Numbered from the stretch's first letter, positions 14,800 to 25,740 are shown. The stretch is 64,000 bases of DNA from Mesorhizobium sp. (GCF_016793485.1 NZ_JAEULZ010000003.1:124001-188000); one strand, 5' to 3'. Notes: generated from the sequence alone by a model not told the origin. Numbers and translations: made by a program.

Positions 14800-15126
14800 A
14801 TGGAACATATCGCTGCCCTGCTGTTGATTGTCGCCTGTTCGGATGGCATCGAGCAGTGCAGGGAGATCGAGGCCGCTTCGGCAGTCTACGAAACCGAGCA
14901 AGAGTGCGACGCCGATCTGCAGCCGACGATAAGCCGGTTTGTGACCCGCGATCGGCAGGTGCTGGGCAGATGCGTCAGCGTCGATCCCGCCATCGAGGAC
15001 GAGGACGCAGATCTGGTTTGGAACGTAAAGCCGGACGGCACCCTGTTCGCCATGATAGAAGTGTCGGAGATCATGATCGCATCAGGGCCGGAAGCCGGTG
15101 CAAACCAGTATCTTAGCCATGAATGA
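14800..15126 (+). CDS. Hypothetical exported protein, 108 aa
   Basis: The start at ATG 14800 is chosen because CGGGAGG precedes it by nine bases; a longer frame from 14665 would run through the promoter. The N-terminus MEHIAALLLIVACSDG is weakly hydrophobic, and several cysteines (about residues 13, 20, 35 and 58) suggest an oxidising compartment. No family was recognised with certainty. It lies in the stress island and has a consensus EcfG promoter, so it is a likely stress-regulon member. Confidence 0.7.
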   Translation: MEHIAALLLIVACSDGIEQCREIEAASAVYETEQECDADLQPTISRFVTRDRQVLGRCVSVDPAIEDEDADLVWNVKPDGTLFAMIEVSEIMIASGPEAGANQYLSHE

Positions 15127-15195
15127 TTTCTGCCGCGCAAAGACCAAGTTTTGTGTTAAATCCCACGTCGGGACGATCTTGATGAGGAGCCACAT

Positions 15196-15447
15196 ATGAA
15201 AAAGACTATCATCGCACTCGCCGCCATGATGGCGATTGCAGGCTGCACCACTGCGGAACAGGATGGTGTTGTCGGCGGCACCGCAGGCGCGATCATCGGT
15301 GGCCTTGCGACCGGCGATGCCGGCGGCGCGATCGTGGGCGGCGTCGTGGGCGCGGCTTCCGGCGTTCTGCTCGGCAAAGCCACGCGCACCGGCTGGTGCC
15401 GCTATCGCGACCGCAACGGCCGCATCTACGAGGCCCGTTGCCGCTAA
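15196..15447 (+). CDS. Glycine-zipper lipoprotein, 83 aa
   Basis: Lipoprotein signal MKKTIIALAAMMAIAGC with lipidated Cys17. The mature part carries a glycine-zipper repeat (about 26-60, with GGTAGAIIGGLATGDAGG and the following GAIVGGVVG), typical of small outer-membrane lipoproteins of the YMGG/OmpA-like 17-kDa type. It ends in a short basic Cys-containing tail (WCRYRDRNGR). GAGGAG lies upstream. No EcfG promoter was found ahead of it, unlike its neighbours. Confidence 0.8.
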   Translation: MKKTIIALAAMMAIAGCTTAEQDGVVGGTAGAIIGGLATGDAGGAIVGGVVGAASGVLLGKATRTGWCRYRDRNGRIYEARCR

Positions 15448-15462
15448 TTAAGGCCTTTTGGT

Positions 15463-17097
15463 TCAGGGCTGTTCCGTCGGCTGAGATGGAACGGCCCTGT
15501 TGCCCGTCTTGCGGCCCTTTTCCTCTGCAAGCGGAATGAGAATCTCTATCTGAAGGCCGTCAGGCGTGTAGTTGCGCTTGATCCGGCCTTTTAATTCGCG
15601 CGTTATGTTCATATCGATGAGCTTGGTGCCGAAGCCCGCCTTTTCCGGCTGTACCACAGCCTGACCGCCGGATTCCCGCCAGGAAAGCCAAAGCACGCTC
15701 TCTCCTTGGCGCAGGCCCCAACTCACCTGCAGTGTATCCGGCGACCGGCCGACTTCGCCATATTTCAGCGCGTTGGTTGCCAGTTCGTGGAACGTCAGGC
15801 CGAGTGCCTGGGTGACAGTCTCGGACAGCAAGACGCGCGGGCCGTTGATCATTCCCTCTGGCAACTCCTTGCCGAAAGCCTGCGAGAGTTCCATGCGCAG
15901 GAGTTCGCTGAGGTCCGCCTTCTGCCAGCGCGAGCGCGTCAGCATATCCTGGGAGGCCGCCATCGCTTGCAGGCGGGCGGAAAACGACTCGGAGAATTCG
16001 TTGACATCCTTTGCGTTCGCCGCTGTCTGCCGGGCGATCGCCAGGACGCGCGTAATCGAATTCTTGATGCGATGCTTCATTTCCTGAAGCATCAGATCCT
16101 TTTCCAGGAGACTCTTCTCCGCATTTTCCCGCAACTCGGCGGCGGCGTCGTAGGCGCGCATCTGGTAGCGCTGCAGGAAGGCAATCGCAGTCGCCAGCAG
16201 CAACCCGAACGCGGCTAGCAGGAACGGCACGATCGACGACGTTGGCGCGGTAAACTCAGCAGTCGGGCTGAATTCGATCGTCCAGGGGCGCCCCCCGACG
16301 AGAAGCTGGCGCGTGGTGACGAGATCGCCAGTCGCCGCCCTCTCCGACCTGAACAGCAGGTTCTGTTCCCCTACTGCCCCATCATAAACATCGGCATGAA
16401 CGGGCAGGACGGGAAACTTGTCGAGAATCTGGCGGAAAAGATCGTTCACCCGGAAGGTCGAAAAGACCAGCCACGCGGGTTTGCCGGCGCCCTGCTTCTC
16501 GACGACCGAGAAGATCAGGAAGCCCGGCCAGACCTCCGCACCGGTCGCCTGTCCGAGAAGCAGACGGCCTGTTGCGCGGGGCTCTCCGGTGTCGATCGCC
16601 GACAGGATCGCCTCGCGCCGCGCCGGATCGCTGAACATGTCGAAACCAAGCCCGACAAGCGCCGGTCGCTCCATCGGCTCGTAGAGCATGATTGGCGTGC
16701 GCCATTCGCCGCCAGAGGCCGGATAGATGGCCCTGCGCACGCCCTGACGCTCGAATATCTCGTTTTCGAGTGCAGGTTCGGATCCTGCCTTCGCCAGCGA
16801 AAGCACGCCAAGACCCCGAAGACCTTCGAAATTCGTCTCGATCTGCAGCGTGTCGAAATATTTTCTGAACTCGTTGGCCGAAACCTCGCCGTCGAGCATG
16901 GTGAAGAGGGCGTCGGCGGAGCGCAGCAGCGAAACTTGCGTGACGACGCGGCTCTCGATGCGATTCAGGGCATCGTCGGCCGTCGCCTCGAACTTTATGC
17001 GCGTCGCTTCCTCGCCGGACATATAGGCGAAAACCGCCATGGCAAGGCCAGCGAGCGCGACCGCGACGAACGCCAGGACAGGAAGGTATCTTTTCAC
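15463..17097 (-). CDS. CHASE-domain HWE sensor histidine kinase
   Basis: 544 aa: first membrane helix about 5-25, periplasmic CHASE sensor (about 40-275, with RGLGVLSLAK and YEPMERPALVGLGFDM), second membrane helix about 285-308, then an HWE/HisKA_2 domain with His342 in QEMKHRIKNS, N-box LTFHELATNALKYG and lid LWLSWRE, and an intact C-terminal end (FGTKLIDMNITRELKG and the final strand). CHASE domains bind small extracellular ligands. The HWE class is the one that feeds PhyR in alphaproteobacteria, so this gene within 2.3 kb of phyR is a candidate input kinase. It is convergent with the lipoprotein gene. Confidence 0.9.
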   Translation of the reverse strand: MKRYLPVLAFVAVALAGLAMAVFAYMSGEEATRIKFEATADDALNRIESRVVTQVSLLRSADALFTMLDGEVSANEFRKYFDTLQIETNFEGLRGLGVLSLAKAGSEPALENEIFERQGVRRAIYPASGGEWRTPIMLYEPMERPALVGLGFDMFSDPARREAILSAIDTGEPRATGRLLLGQATGAEVWPGFLIFSVVEKQGAGKPAWLVFSTFRVNDLFRQILDKFPVLPVHADVYDGAVGEQNLLFRSERAATGDLVTTRQLLVGGRPWTIEFSPTAEFTAPTSSIVPFLLAAFGLLLATAIAFLQRYQMRAYDAAAELRENAEKSLLEKDLMLQEMKHRIKNSITRVLAIARQTAANAKDVNEFSESFSARLQAMAASQDMLTRSRWQKADLSELLRMELSQAFGKELPEGMINGPRVLLSETVTQALGLTFHELATNALKYGEVGRSPDTLQVSWGLRQGESVLWLSWRESGGQAVVQPEKAGFGTKLIDMNITRELKGRIKRNYTPDGLQIEILIPLAEEKGRKTGNRAVPSQPTEQP

Positions 17098-17184
17098 TCA
17101 CCGGGCCCGCATGATTTCCCGGCTCTTTATCGACACTCGGTCACGAGAATACAATGCCAAATAAGCGCCGTGCCTTCCGCGTCA

Positions 17185-17970
<786 letters not shown>

Positions 17971-17984
17971 GACGTATTCTCCCT

Positions 17985-19298
17985 TCAAAGCCGCTTGCGA
18001 TAGATCGTGTCGAGCCAGACGGCGACGACGAGGACCGCACCTACCACGATGCTCTGCAGGGGCGCGTCGATGCCGAGCAGCACCATGCCCGACTGCAGCG
18101 ACTGCATGAGCAGTGCGCCGAGCATGGCCCCGACAACCGTGCCCGCACCGCCCGCAAGCGACGTGCCGCCGATGACGGCCGCCGCAATGACGAGAAGCTC
18201 GTCAAGCGTACCCAGCGCATTCGTTGCCGCGTTGAGGCGCGCCGTGCCAATACAGGCGGCCAGCGCGGCAAGGATGCCCATCACGATGAAGATCTTCATG
18301 ATCGTCCAGCGGGTGTTGATGCCGGCGAGATCGGCCGCTTCCGGGTTGCCGCCGATGGCGAAGACATAGCGCCCGAACCGGGTGCGCTTCGTCACAAACG
18401 TCATGATGACGCCGGTGGCGATCGCCATCAAAACGGGGATCGCGATGCCGTGCCCGATGAACAGGCCGCCTTCCGGAATGGTGATGCCGTTCTGCTGCGC
18501 GTAGCGGTTCACGATGCCGACCGGCCATGGATAAGCATTCATCACCCAGACCGCGCCCAGGATTGCGCCGCAGGCGACCAATCCGAGAAACGTCTCTGCC
18601 CACACCGGTCTTTGCGGGAAATTGAAGCGCTGGCGCTGCCGGCGGGCGTTGAGCATCGAGAACACGAGCGCCACGCAGGCGACGACGCCCACCACCCAGC
18701 TCCAGGTCGTGCCTATCGCTCCATCCGGCCCGCCGCCCATCAGGCGGAACGTGGCGTCTATCGGCGCGACGGTCTGTCCGCTGGTGACCCACCAGGCGGC
18801 GCCCCGCCAGACAAGGAGACCACCGAGTGTGACGATAAAGGCCGGGATGGCGAGATAGGCGATCAGGAACCCCTGGAACGCGCCGACGGCAATGCCGAGC
18901 GCCAGGGCAACCGCAACGGCGATGATCCAGATGTAGGGATCGCCGAGCGGGAACCCGAACATCTGCGGCAGGATCTGCACCTGCGTCACGCCGACGATCA
19001 TGCCGATGAAGCCCTGCACCGAACCGACCGAAAGGTCGATGTTGCGGGTGACGATGACGAGCACCATGCCGGTCGCCATGATGGCGACGGAAGAACTCTG
19101 CACCGAGAGGTTCCAGAGATTGCGCGGCGTCAGGAACAAACCGCCCGACGCGAAGTTCAGGCCGATCCAGATGATGAGCAGCGCGCCGACCATGCCGAGC
19201 ATGCGCGTGTCGAGTTCGGTGGCCTGCAGGAAGCGGCCGATAGGCCCGAGTTCGGACGCCCTGGCGCGATCCGGCTGCGCGGTGGTGGTGTCGGTCAT
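17985..19298 (-). CDS. xylH: Sugar ABC transporter permease, XylH-type
   Basis: 437 aa from ATG 19298 (GGGGAG six bases upstream; the ATG at 19304 abuts it). Ten or more hydrophobic segments, typical of the ribose/xylose permease family, with [12 protein letters not shown] near the first third and [20 protein letters not shown] near the end. It is longer than FrcC or RbsC (about 320-360 aa) and fits the XylH group, which has an extra loop. It forms the membrane pore with the neighbouring binding protein and ATPase. Confidence 0.87.
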   Translation of the reverse strand: MTDTTTAQPDRARASELGPIGRFLQATELDTRMLGMVGALLIIWIGLNFASGGLFLTPRNLWNLSVQSSSVAIMATGMVLVIVTRNIDLSVGSVQGFIGMIVGVTQVQILPQMFGFPLGDPYIWIIAVAVALALGIAVGAFQGFLIAYLAIPAFIVTLGGLLVWRGAAWWVTSGQTVAPIDATFRLMGGGPDGAIGTTWSWVVGVVACVALVFSMLNARRQRQRFNFPQRPVWAETFLGLVACGAILGAVWVMNAYPWPVGIVNRYAQQNGITIPEGGLFIGHGIAIPVLMAIATGVIMTFVTKRTRFGRYVFAIGGNPEAADLAGINTRWTIMKIFIVMGILAALAACIGTARLNAATNALGTLDELLVIAAAVIGGTSLAGGAGTVVGAMLGALLMQSLQSGMVLLGIDAPLQSIVVGAVLVVAVWLDTIYRKRL

Positions 19299-19392
19299 GA
19301 TCATCTCCCCGCCATCAAGCGCGCCAATCGAACTCAGAGGGACGCGGCCGTCAGGGTTTGGACGTTAGCCGCTTTGTCCGGCCGTTTGAAGT

Positions 19393-19448
19393 GAGGGGTT
19401 TTTCGTCCCCTCCTGGTGAAACGCCGCGGCTCTTGCGAGCCGCGGCGT
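19393..19448 (-). promoter_or_regulatory. Two strong hairpins between xylF and xylH
   Basis: A 12-base perfect stem ACGCCGCGGCTC / GAGCCGCGGCGT (19421-19448, TTGC loop) and a six-base stem GAGGGG / CCCCTC (19393-19412) lie in the gap after the xylF stop. On the minus strand they are not followed by a long T run. They probably protect the xylF message or partly terminate, giving more binding protein than membrane components. Confidence 0.65.
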
Positions 19449-19471
19449 CAAAAATCGAACCGTCCGAAGGA

Positions 19472-20512
19472 TCAGTTGCAGGCGGCGACCGAACCGGCGG
19501 CGACGCCGGCGCAGGCCTCGTCCTTGCTGATCCAGCCGGCGTCGATCACCACGTTGAGGTTGTCCTTGGTGATGGCGACCGGCGTCAGGAACACCGACTT
19601 GGTGACGTTGCCGCCAGGCGTCGTGAAGTCGACGACGCCGGCGATGTCGGTGAACTGCTTGCCGTCTGCGAGTTCAGACGCGATGGCGCCGGCGGACTTG
19701 CCGAGCTCACGCGCGTCCTTCCAGACCGAAACCGTCTGCGTGCCGAGCGCGATGCGGTTGAGCGCCGCCTTATCGCCGTCCTGTCCGGATACCGGCACCG
19801 TCCCGGCAAGGCCCTGCGCCTCGAGCGCCGCGACAACGCCGCCGGCCGTGCCGTCATTGGAGGCGACGACGGCGTCGATCTTGTTGTCGTTGGCGGTCAG
19901 CATCTGCTCCATGTTGCGCTGGGCATTGGCCGGGAGCCAGCCGTCCGTATAGGCCTCGCCGACATTCTTGATCTTGCCGGCGTCGATGGCTTCCTTCAGC
20001 ACTTCCATCTGGCCGGAGAACAGGAAGTCGGCGTTCGGATCGGCAGACGAGCCCTTGATGAAGGCATAGTTGCCCTCGGGCTTGATCTTGAACACGGCAG
20101 CAGCCTGCTGGCGGCCGACTTCCTTGTTATCGAAGGTCAGGTAGAAAACGTTGCTGTTCTCGATCAGCCGGTCGTAGCCGAGTACCGGAATTCCCTCGTC
20201 GAGCGCCTTCTGGACGGCCGGGCCGATCGCGGAAGCGTCCTGCGACAGGATGATGAGCGCGTTGGCACCCTGGCTGATCAGGCTCTCGACGTCGGTTAGC
20301 TGCTTCGTCGGCGACGACTGGGCGTCTGCCGAGATGTAGGTGTTGCCGGCAGCCTCGACCGCAGCCTTGATGGCGGCCTCGTCCGTCTTCCAGCGCTCTT
20401 CCTGGAAGTTCGACCAGGAAACGCCGATGACCTTGCCTGCGGCATGCGCGGCGCCGGACAGCACGAACGACATGGCGACACCCGCCAGGATGGCGGTGGT
20501 AAACTTTTTCAT
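19472..20512 (-). CDS. xylF: D-xylose-type sugar ABC transporter substrate-binding protein
   Basis: 346 aa from ATG 20512 (GGAGG upstream). Signal peptide about 1-24 (AAHA-A). Periplasmic binding protein of the ribose/xylose type I fold: [52 protein letters not shown] and [13 protein letters not shown]. These match the XylF group closely, so xylose or a related pentose is the probable ligand. It is the first gene of the xylFHG operon, divergent from a ROK regulator. Confidence 0.88.
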   Translation of the reverse strand: MKKFTTAILAGVAMSFVLSGAAHAAGKVIGVSWSNFQEERWKTDEAAIKAAVEAAGNTYISADAQSSPTKQLTDVESLISQGANALIILSQDASAIGPAVQKALDEGIPVLGYDRLIENSNVFYLTFDNKEVGRQQAAAVFKIKPEGNYAFIKGSSADPNADFLFSGQMEVLKEAIDAGKIKNVGEAYTDGWLPANAQRNMEQMLTANDNKIDAVVASNDGTAGGVVAALEAQGLAGTVPVSGQDGDKAALNRIALGTQTVSVWKDARELGKSAGAIASELADGKQFTDIAGVVDFTTPGGNVTKSVFLTPVAITKDNLNVVIDAGWISKDEACAGVAAGSVAACN

Positions 20513-20568
20513 GACAATCCTCCCTGCGCCCTCGGGCGCACAGTGACACTCAGTTTCAGCCCGAAGAC

Positions 20569-20608
20569 TTTTTTCGAGCCTCGAAAAAATAGTGGCGTAT
20601 CGGCCACT
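20569..20608. promoter_or_regulatory. Candidate ROK operators near the xylF promoter
   Basis: A perfect palindrome TTTTTTCGAG-C-CTCGAAAAAA at 20569-20589 and a six-base inverted repeat AGTGGC / GCCACT at 20591-20608 lie 57-96 bases upstream of xylF, in the gap between xylF and the divergent regulator gene. This is the position expected for repressor binding. Confidence 0.6.
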
Positions 20609-20664
20609 TTCTGTCAATATCGATTCCGGAGGAGCCTACCCGCGTTGCAGGATGGCTGAAGATG

Positions 20665-20700
20665 CATTGGCAAAGCGACTCAATGTCTGCTTTGCCAATG
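20665..20700. promoter_or_regulatory. 12-bp perfect inverted repeat, candidate operator of the ROK gene
   Basis: CATTGGCAAAGC (20665-20676) and GCTTTGCCAATG (20689-20700), separated by 12 bases, lie about 55 bases upstream of the ROK regulator start. They may be a regulator site controlling the ROK gene, or a leader hairpin. A longer reading of the ROK gene would cover it, which argues for the shorter start. Confidence 0.6.
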
Positions 20701-20753
20701 AATATTGGGGCCGCATGCGGAAACGCAGGGCGATCCGGGAGGAGTATGAGCAA

Positions 20754-21995
20754 ATGACGGCTGGAATACGTCACGACGATCTGCGGCGTCGCAATCGCGG
20801 ACTCGTGATCGCGGCCGTGCGGCGCGCCGGCCTGCCGTCGCGCACCGAAATCGCCTCCACGACCGGGCTCAGCCATTCCACGATATCGGCAATCTCGGCC
20901 GATCTAATCAACGAGGGAATCCTGGCGGAGGCGAAGGCTGGCGAACTCGCCAGCGCACGCCGCGGCAGGCCTCAGGTGGGACTGTCCCTCAACGCCGACG
21001 CGGCGACGGTGATCGTCGCCGTCCTGTCACTGAACGAGCTATCGGCCGCGACGATCAATTATGCGGGAGGTCTCGTCGCCGAAGAGAGTCGAACGCTGGC
21101 GACAGCAACGATTTCGCGAGACGACCTGATCTCCGAGCTGGTCGCGATGCTTTGCCGGCTGACCTCAGGAATGGAGGGCAGCGCCCGCCCGCTGCGCATC
21201 GTGCTGGCCATACAGGGCATCACCGACGCGGATGCACGTGTGATGCTCTGGTCGCCGATCACGCCGCACAGGGACATACCCTTCGCCGAAATCCTCGAGC
21301 GCAAGCTCGGGATCCCGACGGCGGTCGAGAACGATTGCAACATGATGGCGGTGGCGCTGCGCTGGCGCGACCCCGCGCGCTACCGCGCCGATTTCATCGC
21401 CATCCTGCTCTCGCACGGCATCGGCATGGGGCTGGTGCTTAAGGGCAACCTCTTCACCGGAACGCGATCATCCGGCGGCGAATTCGGACATGTCATCCAT
21501 CGGCCGGAGGGGGCGCTCTGCCGCTGCGGTCGGCGCGGCTGCATAGAGGCCTATGCGGGCGACTACGCCATCTGGCGCAACGCGCACGGCAAGAGCGAGT
21601 TCTCGACGCCAGAAGACGGCGTGCGGCCCGAAGACATGAAGGAACTGGCAGAGCGGGCTCGTGCGTCCGACGGGCCGGAACGGGAGGCCTACCGCAAGGC
21701 TGGCAACGCGATCGGCTACGGCATCGGCAGCCTGTTCGCGCTGATCGACCCGGCTCCGATCGCTTTCGTCGGGGCAGGCGCGGCAGCCTTCGACCTGCTG
21801 GAGCCGGCGATACGCGCGGCGGTCGCGGAAACGGCGGGCGGACAGCACTCCGACGCGATCGCGTTCGACACGATACCGGACGAGCTGCCGCTGATACGGC
21901 AGGGCTGCGCCATGCGGGCGCTGACCTATGTCGACCAGGAAATCTTCTCGGACGGATACCCGGCGTCTCCGCTTCTGCACGCGGACATCGCGTAA
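20754..21995 (+). CDS. ROK-family transcriptional regulator (XylR type)
   Basis: 413 aa from ATG 20754, chosen for the GGAGGAG nine bases upstream and because the protein then starts at the conserved GIRHDDLRRRNRGLV. N-terminal winged helix (about 10-65, SRTEIASTTGLSHSTISAIS). ROK sugar-kinase-like domain (about 90-390) with VENDCNMMAVALRW, GGEFGHVIH and the zinc cluster CRCGRRGCIEAY. Such proteins repress sugar genes and release DNA on binding the sugar. Being divergent from xylFHG, it most likely controls that operon. Confidence 0.88.
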   Translation: MTAGIRHDDLRRRNRGLVIAAVRRAGLPSRTEIASTTGLSHSTISAISADLINEGILAEAKAGELASARRGRPQVGLSLNADAATVIVAVLSLNELSAATINYAGGLVAEESRTLATATISRDDLISELVAMLCRLTSGMEGSARPLRIVLAIQGITDADARVMLWSPITPHRDIPFAEILERKLGIPTAVENDCNMMAVALRWRDPARYRADFIAILLSHGIGMGLVLKGNLFTGTRSSGGEFGHVIHRPEGALCRCGRRGCIEAYAGDYAIWRNAHGKSEFSTPEDGVRPEDMKELAERARASDGPEREAYRKAGNAIGYGIGSLFALIDPAPIAFVGAGAAAFDLLEPAIRAAVAETAGGQHSDAIAFDTIPDELPLIRQGCAMRALTYVDQEIFSDGYPASPLLHADIA

Positions 21996-22005
21996 GGCCG
22001 GACCG

Positions 22006-22695
22006 TCAGTCCTCGCGGATCGCGTAGCCTGCGCCCCGGATCGTGCGAATGACGTCGGGCATGCGACCGGTGTTGACGGCCTTGCGCAGGCGACCGACAT
22101 GCACGTCCACGGTGCGTTCGTCGATATAGATGGTTTCGCCCCACACATTGTCGAGCAACTGGCTGCGCGAGAAGACGCGACCTGGATGCCGCATCATGAA
22201 CTCGAGCAGGCGGAATTCGGTCGGGCCAAGCCTGATCTCGTTCTTCTTGCGATAGACGCGATGCGCTTCGCGATCGAGCATGATGTCGCCGACCTTGAGC
22301 ACGGACGACAGCACCTCGGGCTTGGCCCGGCGCAGCAACGCCCGCACCCGCGCCATGAATTCGGGCGTCGAGAACGGCTTGACCAGGTAGTCGTCAGCGC
22401 CGGTGGAAAGGCCGCGCACACGGTCGCTTTCCTCGCCGCGCGCCGTCAACATGATGACAGGCAGGCGCTGCGTCTCGGGGCGCATGCGCAGCCTACGGCA
22501 AAGCTCGATGCCGGAAATGCCAGGGATCATCCAGTCGAGCACGAGGAGGTCGGGCACATGCTCCTGCAGCCTGACCTCGGCTTCGTCGCCGCGCGTGACG
22601 ATCTCGACCTGGTAGCCTTCGGCCTCAAGGTTGTAGCGCAGGAGGACGCCCAGCGGCTCCTCGTCTTCCACCACCATGATTTTCGGCGCGATCAT
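22006..22695 (-). CDS. phoB: Phosphate regulon response regulator PhoB
   Basis: 229 aa from ATG 22695 (GGAG upstream). Receiver with VVEDEEPLGVLLRYNLEAEG, Asp in VLDWMIPGISG and Lys in YLVKPFS; winged helix with YIDERTVDVHVGRLRKA and a closing IRTIRGAGYA. These are PhoB hallmarks. It is the last gene of the pst-phoU operon, 23 bases after phoU. PhoB binds Pho boxes such as the one before pstS. Its kinase PhoR is not in the window. Confidence 0.95.
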   Translation of the reverse strand: MIAPKIMVVEDEEPLGVLLRYNLEAEGYQVEIVTRGDEAEVRLQEHVPDLLVLDWMIPGISGIELCRRLRMRPETQRLPVIMLTARGEESDRVRGLSTGADDYLVKPFSTPEFMARVRALLRRAKPEVLSSVLKVGDIMLDREAHRVYRKKNEIRLGPTEFRLLEFMMRHPGRVFSRSQLLDNVWGETIYIDERTVDVHVGRLRKAVNTGRMPDVIRTIRGAGYAIRED

Positions 22696-22718
22696 CCCTG
22701 GATCTCCTGCCGTCTTGT

Positions 22719-23426
22719 CTATTCCGCCAAGGCCGAGACCTGCGTCTCGTCGATCTTCGGGCGGTTTACCGGCAACTGTTCGCCCGTCACCACATAATAT
22801 GCATTTTCGGCGATGTTCGTCACATGATCGCCGATGCGCTCGAGGTTCTTGGCGCAGAACAGCAGATGCGTGCACGCGGTGATGTTGCGCGGGTCTTCCA
22901 TCATGTAGGTGAGGAGCTCGCGGAAAACCGCAGTATACTTGACGTCGACCTTCTCGTCGTCGGCACGCAGCGTTCGCAAACCTTCGGCGTCGCCGACGGC
23001 ATACCGATCGATGACGCCGCGCACCTGATCGAGCACCAGTTGCGACATGTCCTCGATGCCATAGGCGAGGTTGCGCGGCGTCGCGCCATGGCCGACGGCG
23101 CTGACCCGCTTGGCGACGTTCTTGGCGAGATCGCCGATCCGTTCGAGGTCGCCCGCCATGCGGATGGCGCCGACCACGGCGCGCAAATCCTGCGCCATCG
23201 GCTGGCGCCTCGCGATCAAAGCGATTGAACGATCGTCGAGCTCGCGCTGGCGCGCGTCCATGATGACGTCGTCCGAGATGATGCGCTGCGCCAGCGCATT
23301 GTCGGACGTGAGCAGCGCGCGGATCGAATCGCCGACCATGGAACCCGCGAGGTCGCTCATGTCGCGCACCAGCCGCTGGATGTGGTCGAGTTCCTCATCG
23401 AAGGAGGTGACGGTATGTTCGCGCAT
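22719..23426 (-). CDS. phoU: Phosphate signalling protein PhoU
   Basis: 235 aa, all-helical with the two repeated PhoU halves (about 15-110 and 120-215). Each carries a metal-binding motif: IRMAGDLERIGDLAKNVAKR and KNLERIGDHVTNIAE. PhoU couples the Pst transporter to PhoR, keeping the regulon off when phosphate is plentiful. It lies between pstB and phoB in the expected order. Confidence 0.95.
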   Translation of the reverse strand: MREHTVTSFDEELDHIQRLVRDMSDLAGSMVGDSIRALLTSDNALAQRIISDDVIMDARQRELDDRSIALIARRQPMAQDLRAVVGAIRMAGDLERIGDLAKNVAKRVSAVGHGATPRNLAYGIEDMSQLVLDQVRGVIDRYAVGDAEGLRTLRADDEKVDVKYTAVFRELLTYMMEDPRNITACTHLLFCAKNLERIGDHVTNIAENAYYVVTGEQLPVNRPKIDETQVSALAE

Positions 23427-23472
23427 GGAAGGAGCCTTTCAGGTTCCGGATGTTCTGCGACTTCGTATCGGC

Positions 23473-24348
23473 TCAGCCGAAGCGGCCGGTGATGTAGTCC
23501 TGGGTGCGCTTCTCGTGCGGGCTGGTGAAGATCAGGTCGGTCGGGCCTTCCTCGACCAGCACGCCAAGGTGGAAGAACGCTGTACGCTGGGAAACGCGCG
23601 CGGCCTGCTGCATCGAGTGCGTCACGATGACGATCGTGTAGTTCTCCCTGAGCTCGTCGATCAGTTCCTCTACCTTTGCGGTGGCGATCGGATCGAGGGC
23701 AGAGCACGGCTCGTCCATCAGGATGACTTCCGGCGACACCGCGATGGTGCGCGCGATGCACAGGCGCTGCTGCTGGCCGCCCGACAGGCCGGTGCCAACT
23801 TCGTGCAGGCGGTCCTTCACTTCCTCGAAGAGCGACGCCTTCTTCAGGCTGGTAACAACGATCTCCTCGAGATCTGCCTTGTTCCGGGCCAGGCCGTGGA
23901 TGCGCGGGCCGTAGGCGACGTTCTCGAAGATCGTCTTCGGGAACGGGTTCGGCTTCTGGAAAACCATGCCGATGCGGGCGCGCAATTCCACCACGTCGAG
24001 CTTCGGATCGTAGAGGTCGTTGCCGTCGAGGGAAATCTTGCCCTCAATGCGCGCGCCCTCGATCGTATCGTTCATGCGGTTGATGCAGCGCAGGAAGGTC
24101 GACTTGCCGCAGCCTGACGGGCCGATGAACGCGGTGACTGCCTTCTCCGGAATGTCGATCGAGACATTGAAGAGGGCCTGCTTGGGTCCGTAGAAGACGC
24201 GCACGTCTTCCGCCTTCACACGGACGGGACGCGGCTGCGCGTCCGGCGTGCGTATGGTGGAGAAGGCTCCGGCCTGCGTGGGCTGCATGCGCGCCACTGC
24301 GGCCTCGACTTCGGTTGCGGTCATCGCTGTCATTGTCGGGTTCTCCAT
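23473..24348 (-). CDS. pstB: Phosphate ABC transporter ATPase PstB
   Basis: 291 aa, somewhat longer than E. coli PstB because of about 35 extra N-terminal residues; ATGs near residues 6 and 9 are alternative starts. Walker [10 protein letters not shown], PstB-specific [19 protein letters not shown], signature LSGGQQQRL, Walker [14 protein letters not shown] and H-loop VTHSMQQA. Pst imports phosphate at high affinity and takes part in PhoR signalling. It starts four bases after pstA. Confidence 0.95.
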   Translation of the reverse strand: MENPTMTAMTATEVEAAVARMQPTQAGAFSTIRTPDAQPRPVRVKAEDVRVFYGPKQALFNVSIDIPEKAVTAFIGPSGCGKSTFLRCINRMNDTIEGARIEGKISLDGNDLYDPKLDVVELRARIGMVFQKPNPFPKTIFENVAYGPRIHGLARNKADLEEIVVTSLKKASLFEEVKDRLHEVGTGLSGGQQQRLCIARTIAVSPEVILMDEPCSALDPIATAKVEELIDELRENYTIVIVTHSMQQAARVSQRTAFFHLGVLVEEGPTDLIFTSPHEKRTQDYITGRFG

Positions 24349-24352
24349 GGTC

Positions 24353-25738
24353 CTACTGCCGACGCTCGAAACGGGAACGCAGGTAGATCGCGGCCGCGTT
24401 CAGGATGAGCATGACGGCCAGAAGGATGATGATGGCTGCGGCCGTGCGCGGCTCGAAGAAGTTGCGGTTCTCGTTGCCTTGCCAGAGGAAGATCTGCACG
24501 GGAAGCGCGGTCGATTGGTCGAGCGGCGTTGCCGGCAGGGTCGCGACGAAGGCGTTCATGCCGATGAGCAGCAGCGGAGCTGTTTCGCCAATCGCCTGGG
24601 CAACACCGATGATCGTAGCGGTCATGATGCCCGGATAGGTGATCGGCAGGACGTGGTGGAACACCATCTGCGTCTTCGAGGCTCCGAGGCCGAGCGCAGC
24701 CTGCCGGATCGACGGCGACACCGCTTTCAGGGCACTTCGAGTGGCAATGATGATTGTCGGCAGCGTCATCAACACCAGCACAAGACCACCGACGAGCGGC
24801 GCCGACAGCGGCAGGCGGAAGTAGCCGATGAAGACCGCGGCGCCGAGCAGACCGAAGACGATGGACGGCACCGCCGCCAGATTGTTGATGTTGACCTCGA
24901 TCAGGTCGGTGATCTTGTTCTTCGGCGCGAACTCCTCGAGGTAGATCGCGGCGGCGACGCCGATCGGCACGGCGAGCAGGATGACGATCAGCATCATGTA
25001 GAGCGAGCCGATGAATGCGCCGAGCAGACCAGCCTCGGCCGGCGCAGCGCGCGAATCCGGGTTGGTGAACAGCACGTAGGAGAAGATCATGCGCACCGTG
25101 CCGTCGGCATAGAGCGTGTCCGCGAGTGAGCGCACTCCGGGCGAAAGCTGCTGGCGGTCATCCGCGAGAGATCGTTCGATGTTGCCCTTCAGCCAGTTGT
25201 CGACATTGGCCGACAGCAGAAGCTCGACATCGACGGTCTGGCCGAGCAGGCCCGGATCCCGGACGAACATGTCGCGCAGCACGAACCGCTGGTTCGGTGA
25301 CACGAAGGCCTGCACGTCCTTCGGGGTGAACTCGACGTTGGGCGCTGCCTCGCGCACCGCATTCTCGATGACGCGATTCCAGTTCACCATCGTCACGGCA
25401 CGCTCCCAGTCGAGCGTGGCGCGGCGGAACTCGGCGGGCGACTGTCCGTCCTGCTGCACAGGCTTGGGGTCTACCTTGATCAGCGTGGGATCGAAGGTGA
25501 CCTTCAGGTCGGCAGCCGGCTGCCAGAAGGCCGGAATGCCCTGCATCAGGATCGAGCCGAACAGGAAGACGACAAAACCGACGGCAAGAAGCACCGCGCC
25601 AGCGCCATAGGCACGGAAGCGGGTCTCGGCAGCGCGGCGGCGGCGCAGTCCCTTCTGGATGCGGACGAGCCGGTCCTGGTTGCTTTCCACGCCACGCGTC
25701 GGGCGGGGCGTCATCGAGGCGGTATCCACGTTGGCCAT
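24353..25738 (-). CDS. pstA: Phosphate ABC transporter permease PstA (long form)
   Basis: 461 aa against about 296 in E. coli. The additional N-terminal part (about 35-225) holds one membrane helix and a periplasmic segment, consistent with the DUF3333 extension known from alphaproteobacterial PstA. The C-terminal half carries the six-helix permease with [20 protein letters not shown] (the ATPase-coupling loop). It lies two bases after pstC and four before pstB. Confidence 0.93.
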   Translation of the reverse strand: MANVDTASMTPRPTRGVESNQDRLVRIQKGLRRRRAAETRFRAYGAGAVLLAVGFVVFLFGSILMQGIPAFWQPAADLKVTFDPTLIKVDPKPVQQDGQSPAEFRRATLDWERAVTMVNWNRVIENAVREAAPNVEFTPKDVQAFVSPNQRFVLRDMFVRDPGLLGQTVDVELLLSANVDNWLKGNIERSLADDRQQLSPGVRSLADTLYADGTVRMIFSYVLFTNPDSRAAPAEAGLLGAFIGSLYMMLIVILLAVPIGVAAAIYLEEFAPKNKITDLIEVNINNLAAVPSIVFGLLGAAVFIGYFRLPLSAPLVGGLVLVLMTLPTIIIATRSALKAVSPSIRQAALGLGASKTQMVFHHVLPITYPGIMTATIIGVAQAIGETAPLLLIGMNAFVATLPATPLDQSTALPVQIFLWQGNENRNFFEPRTAAAIIILLAVMLILNAAAIYLRSRFERRQ

Positions 25739-25740
25739 GG

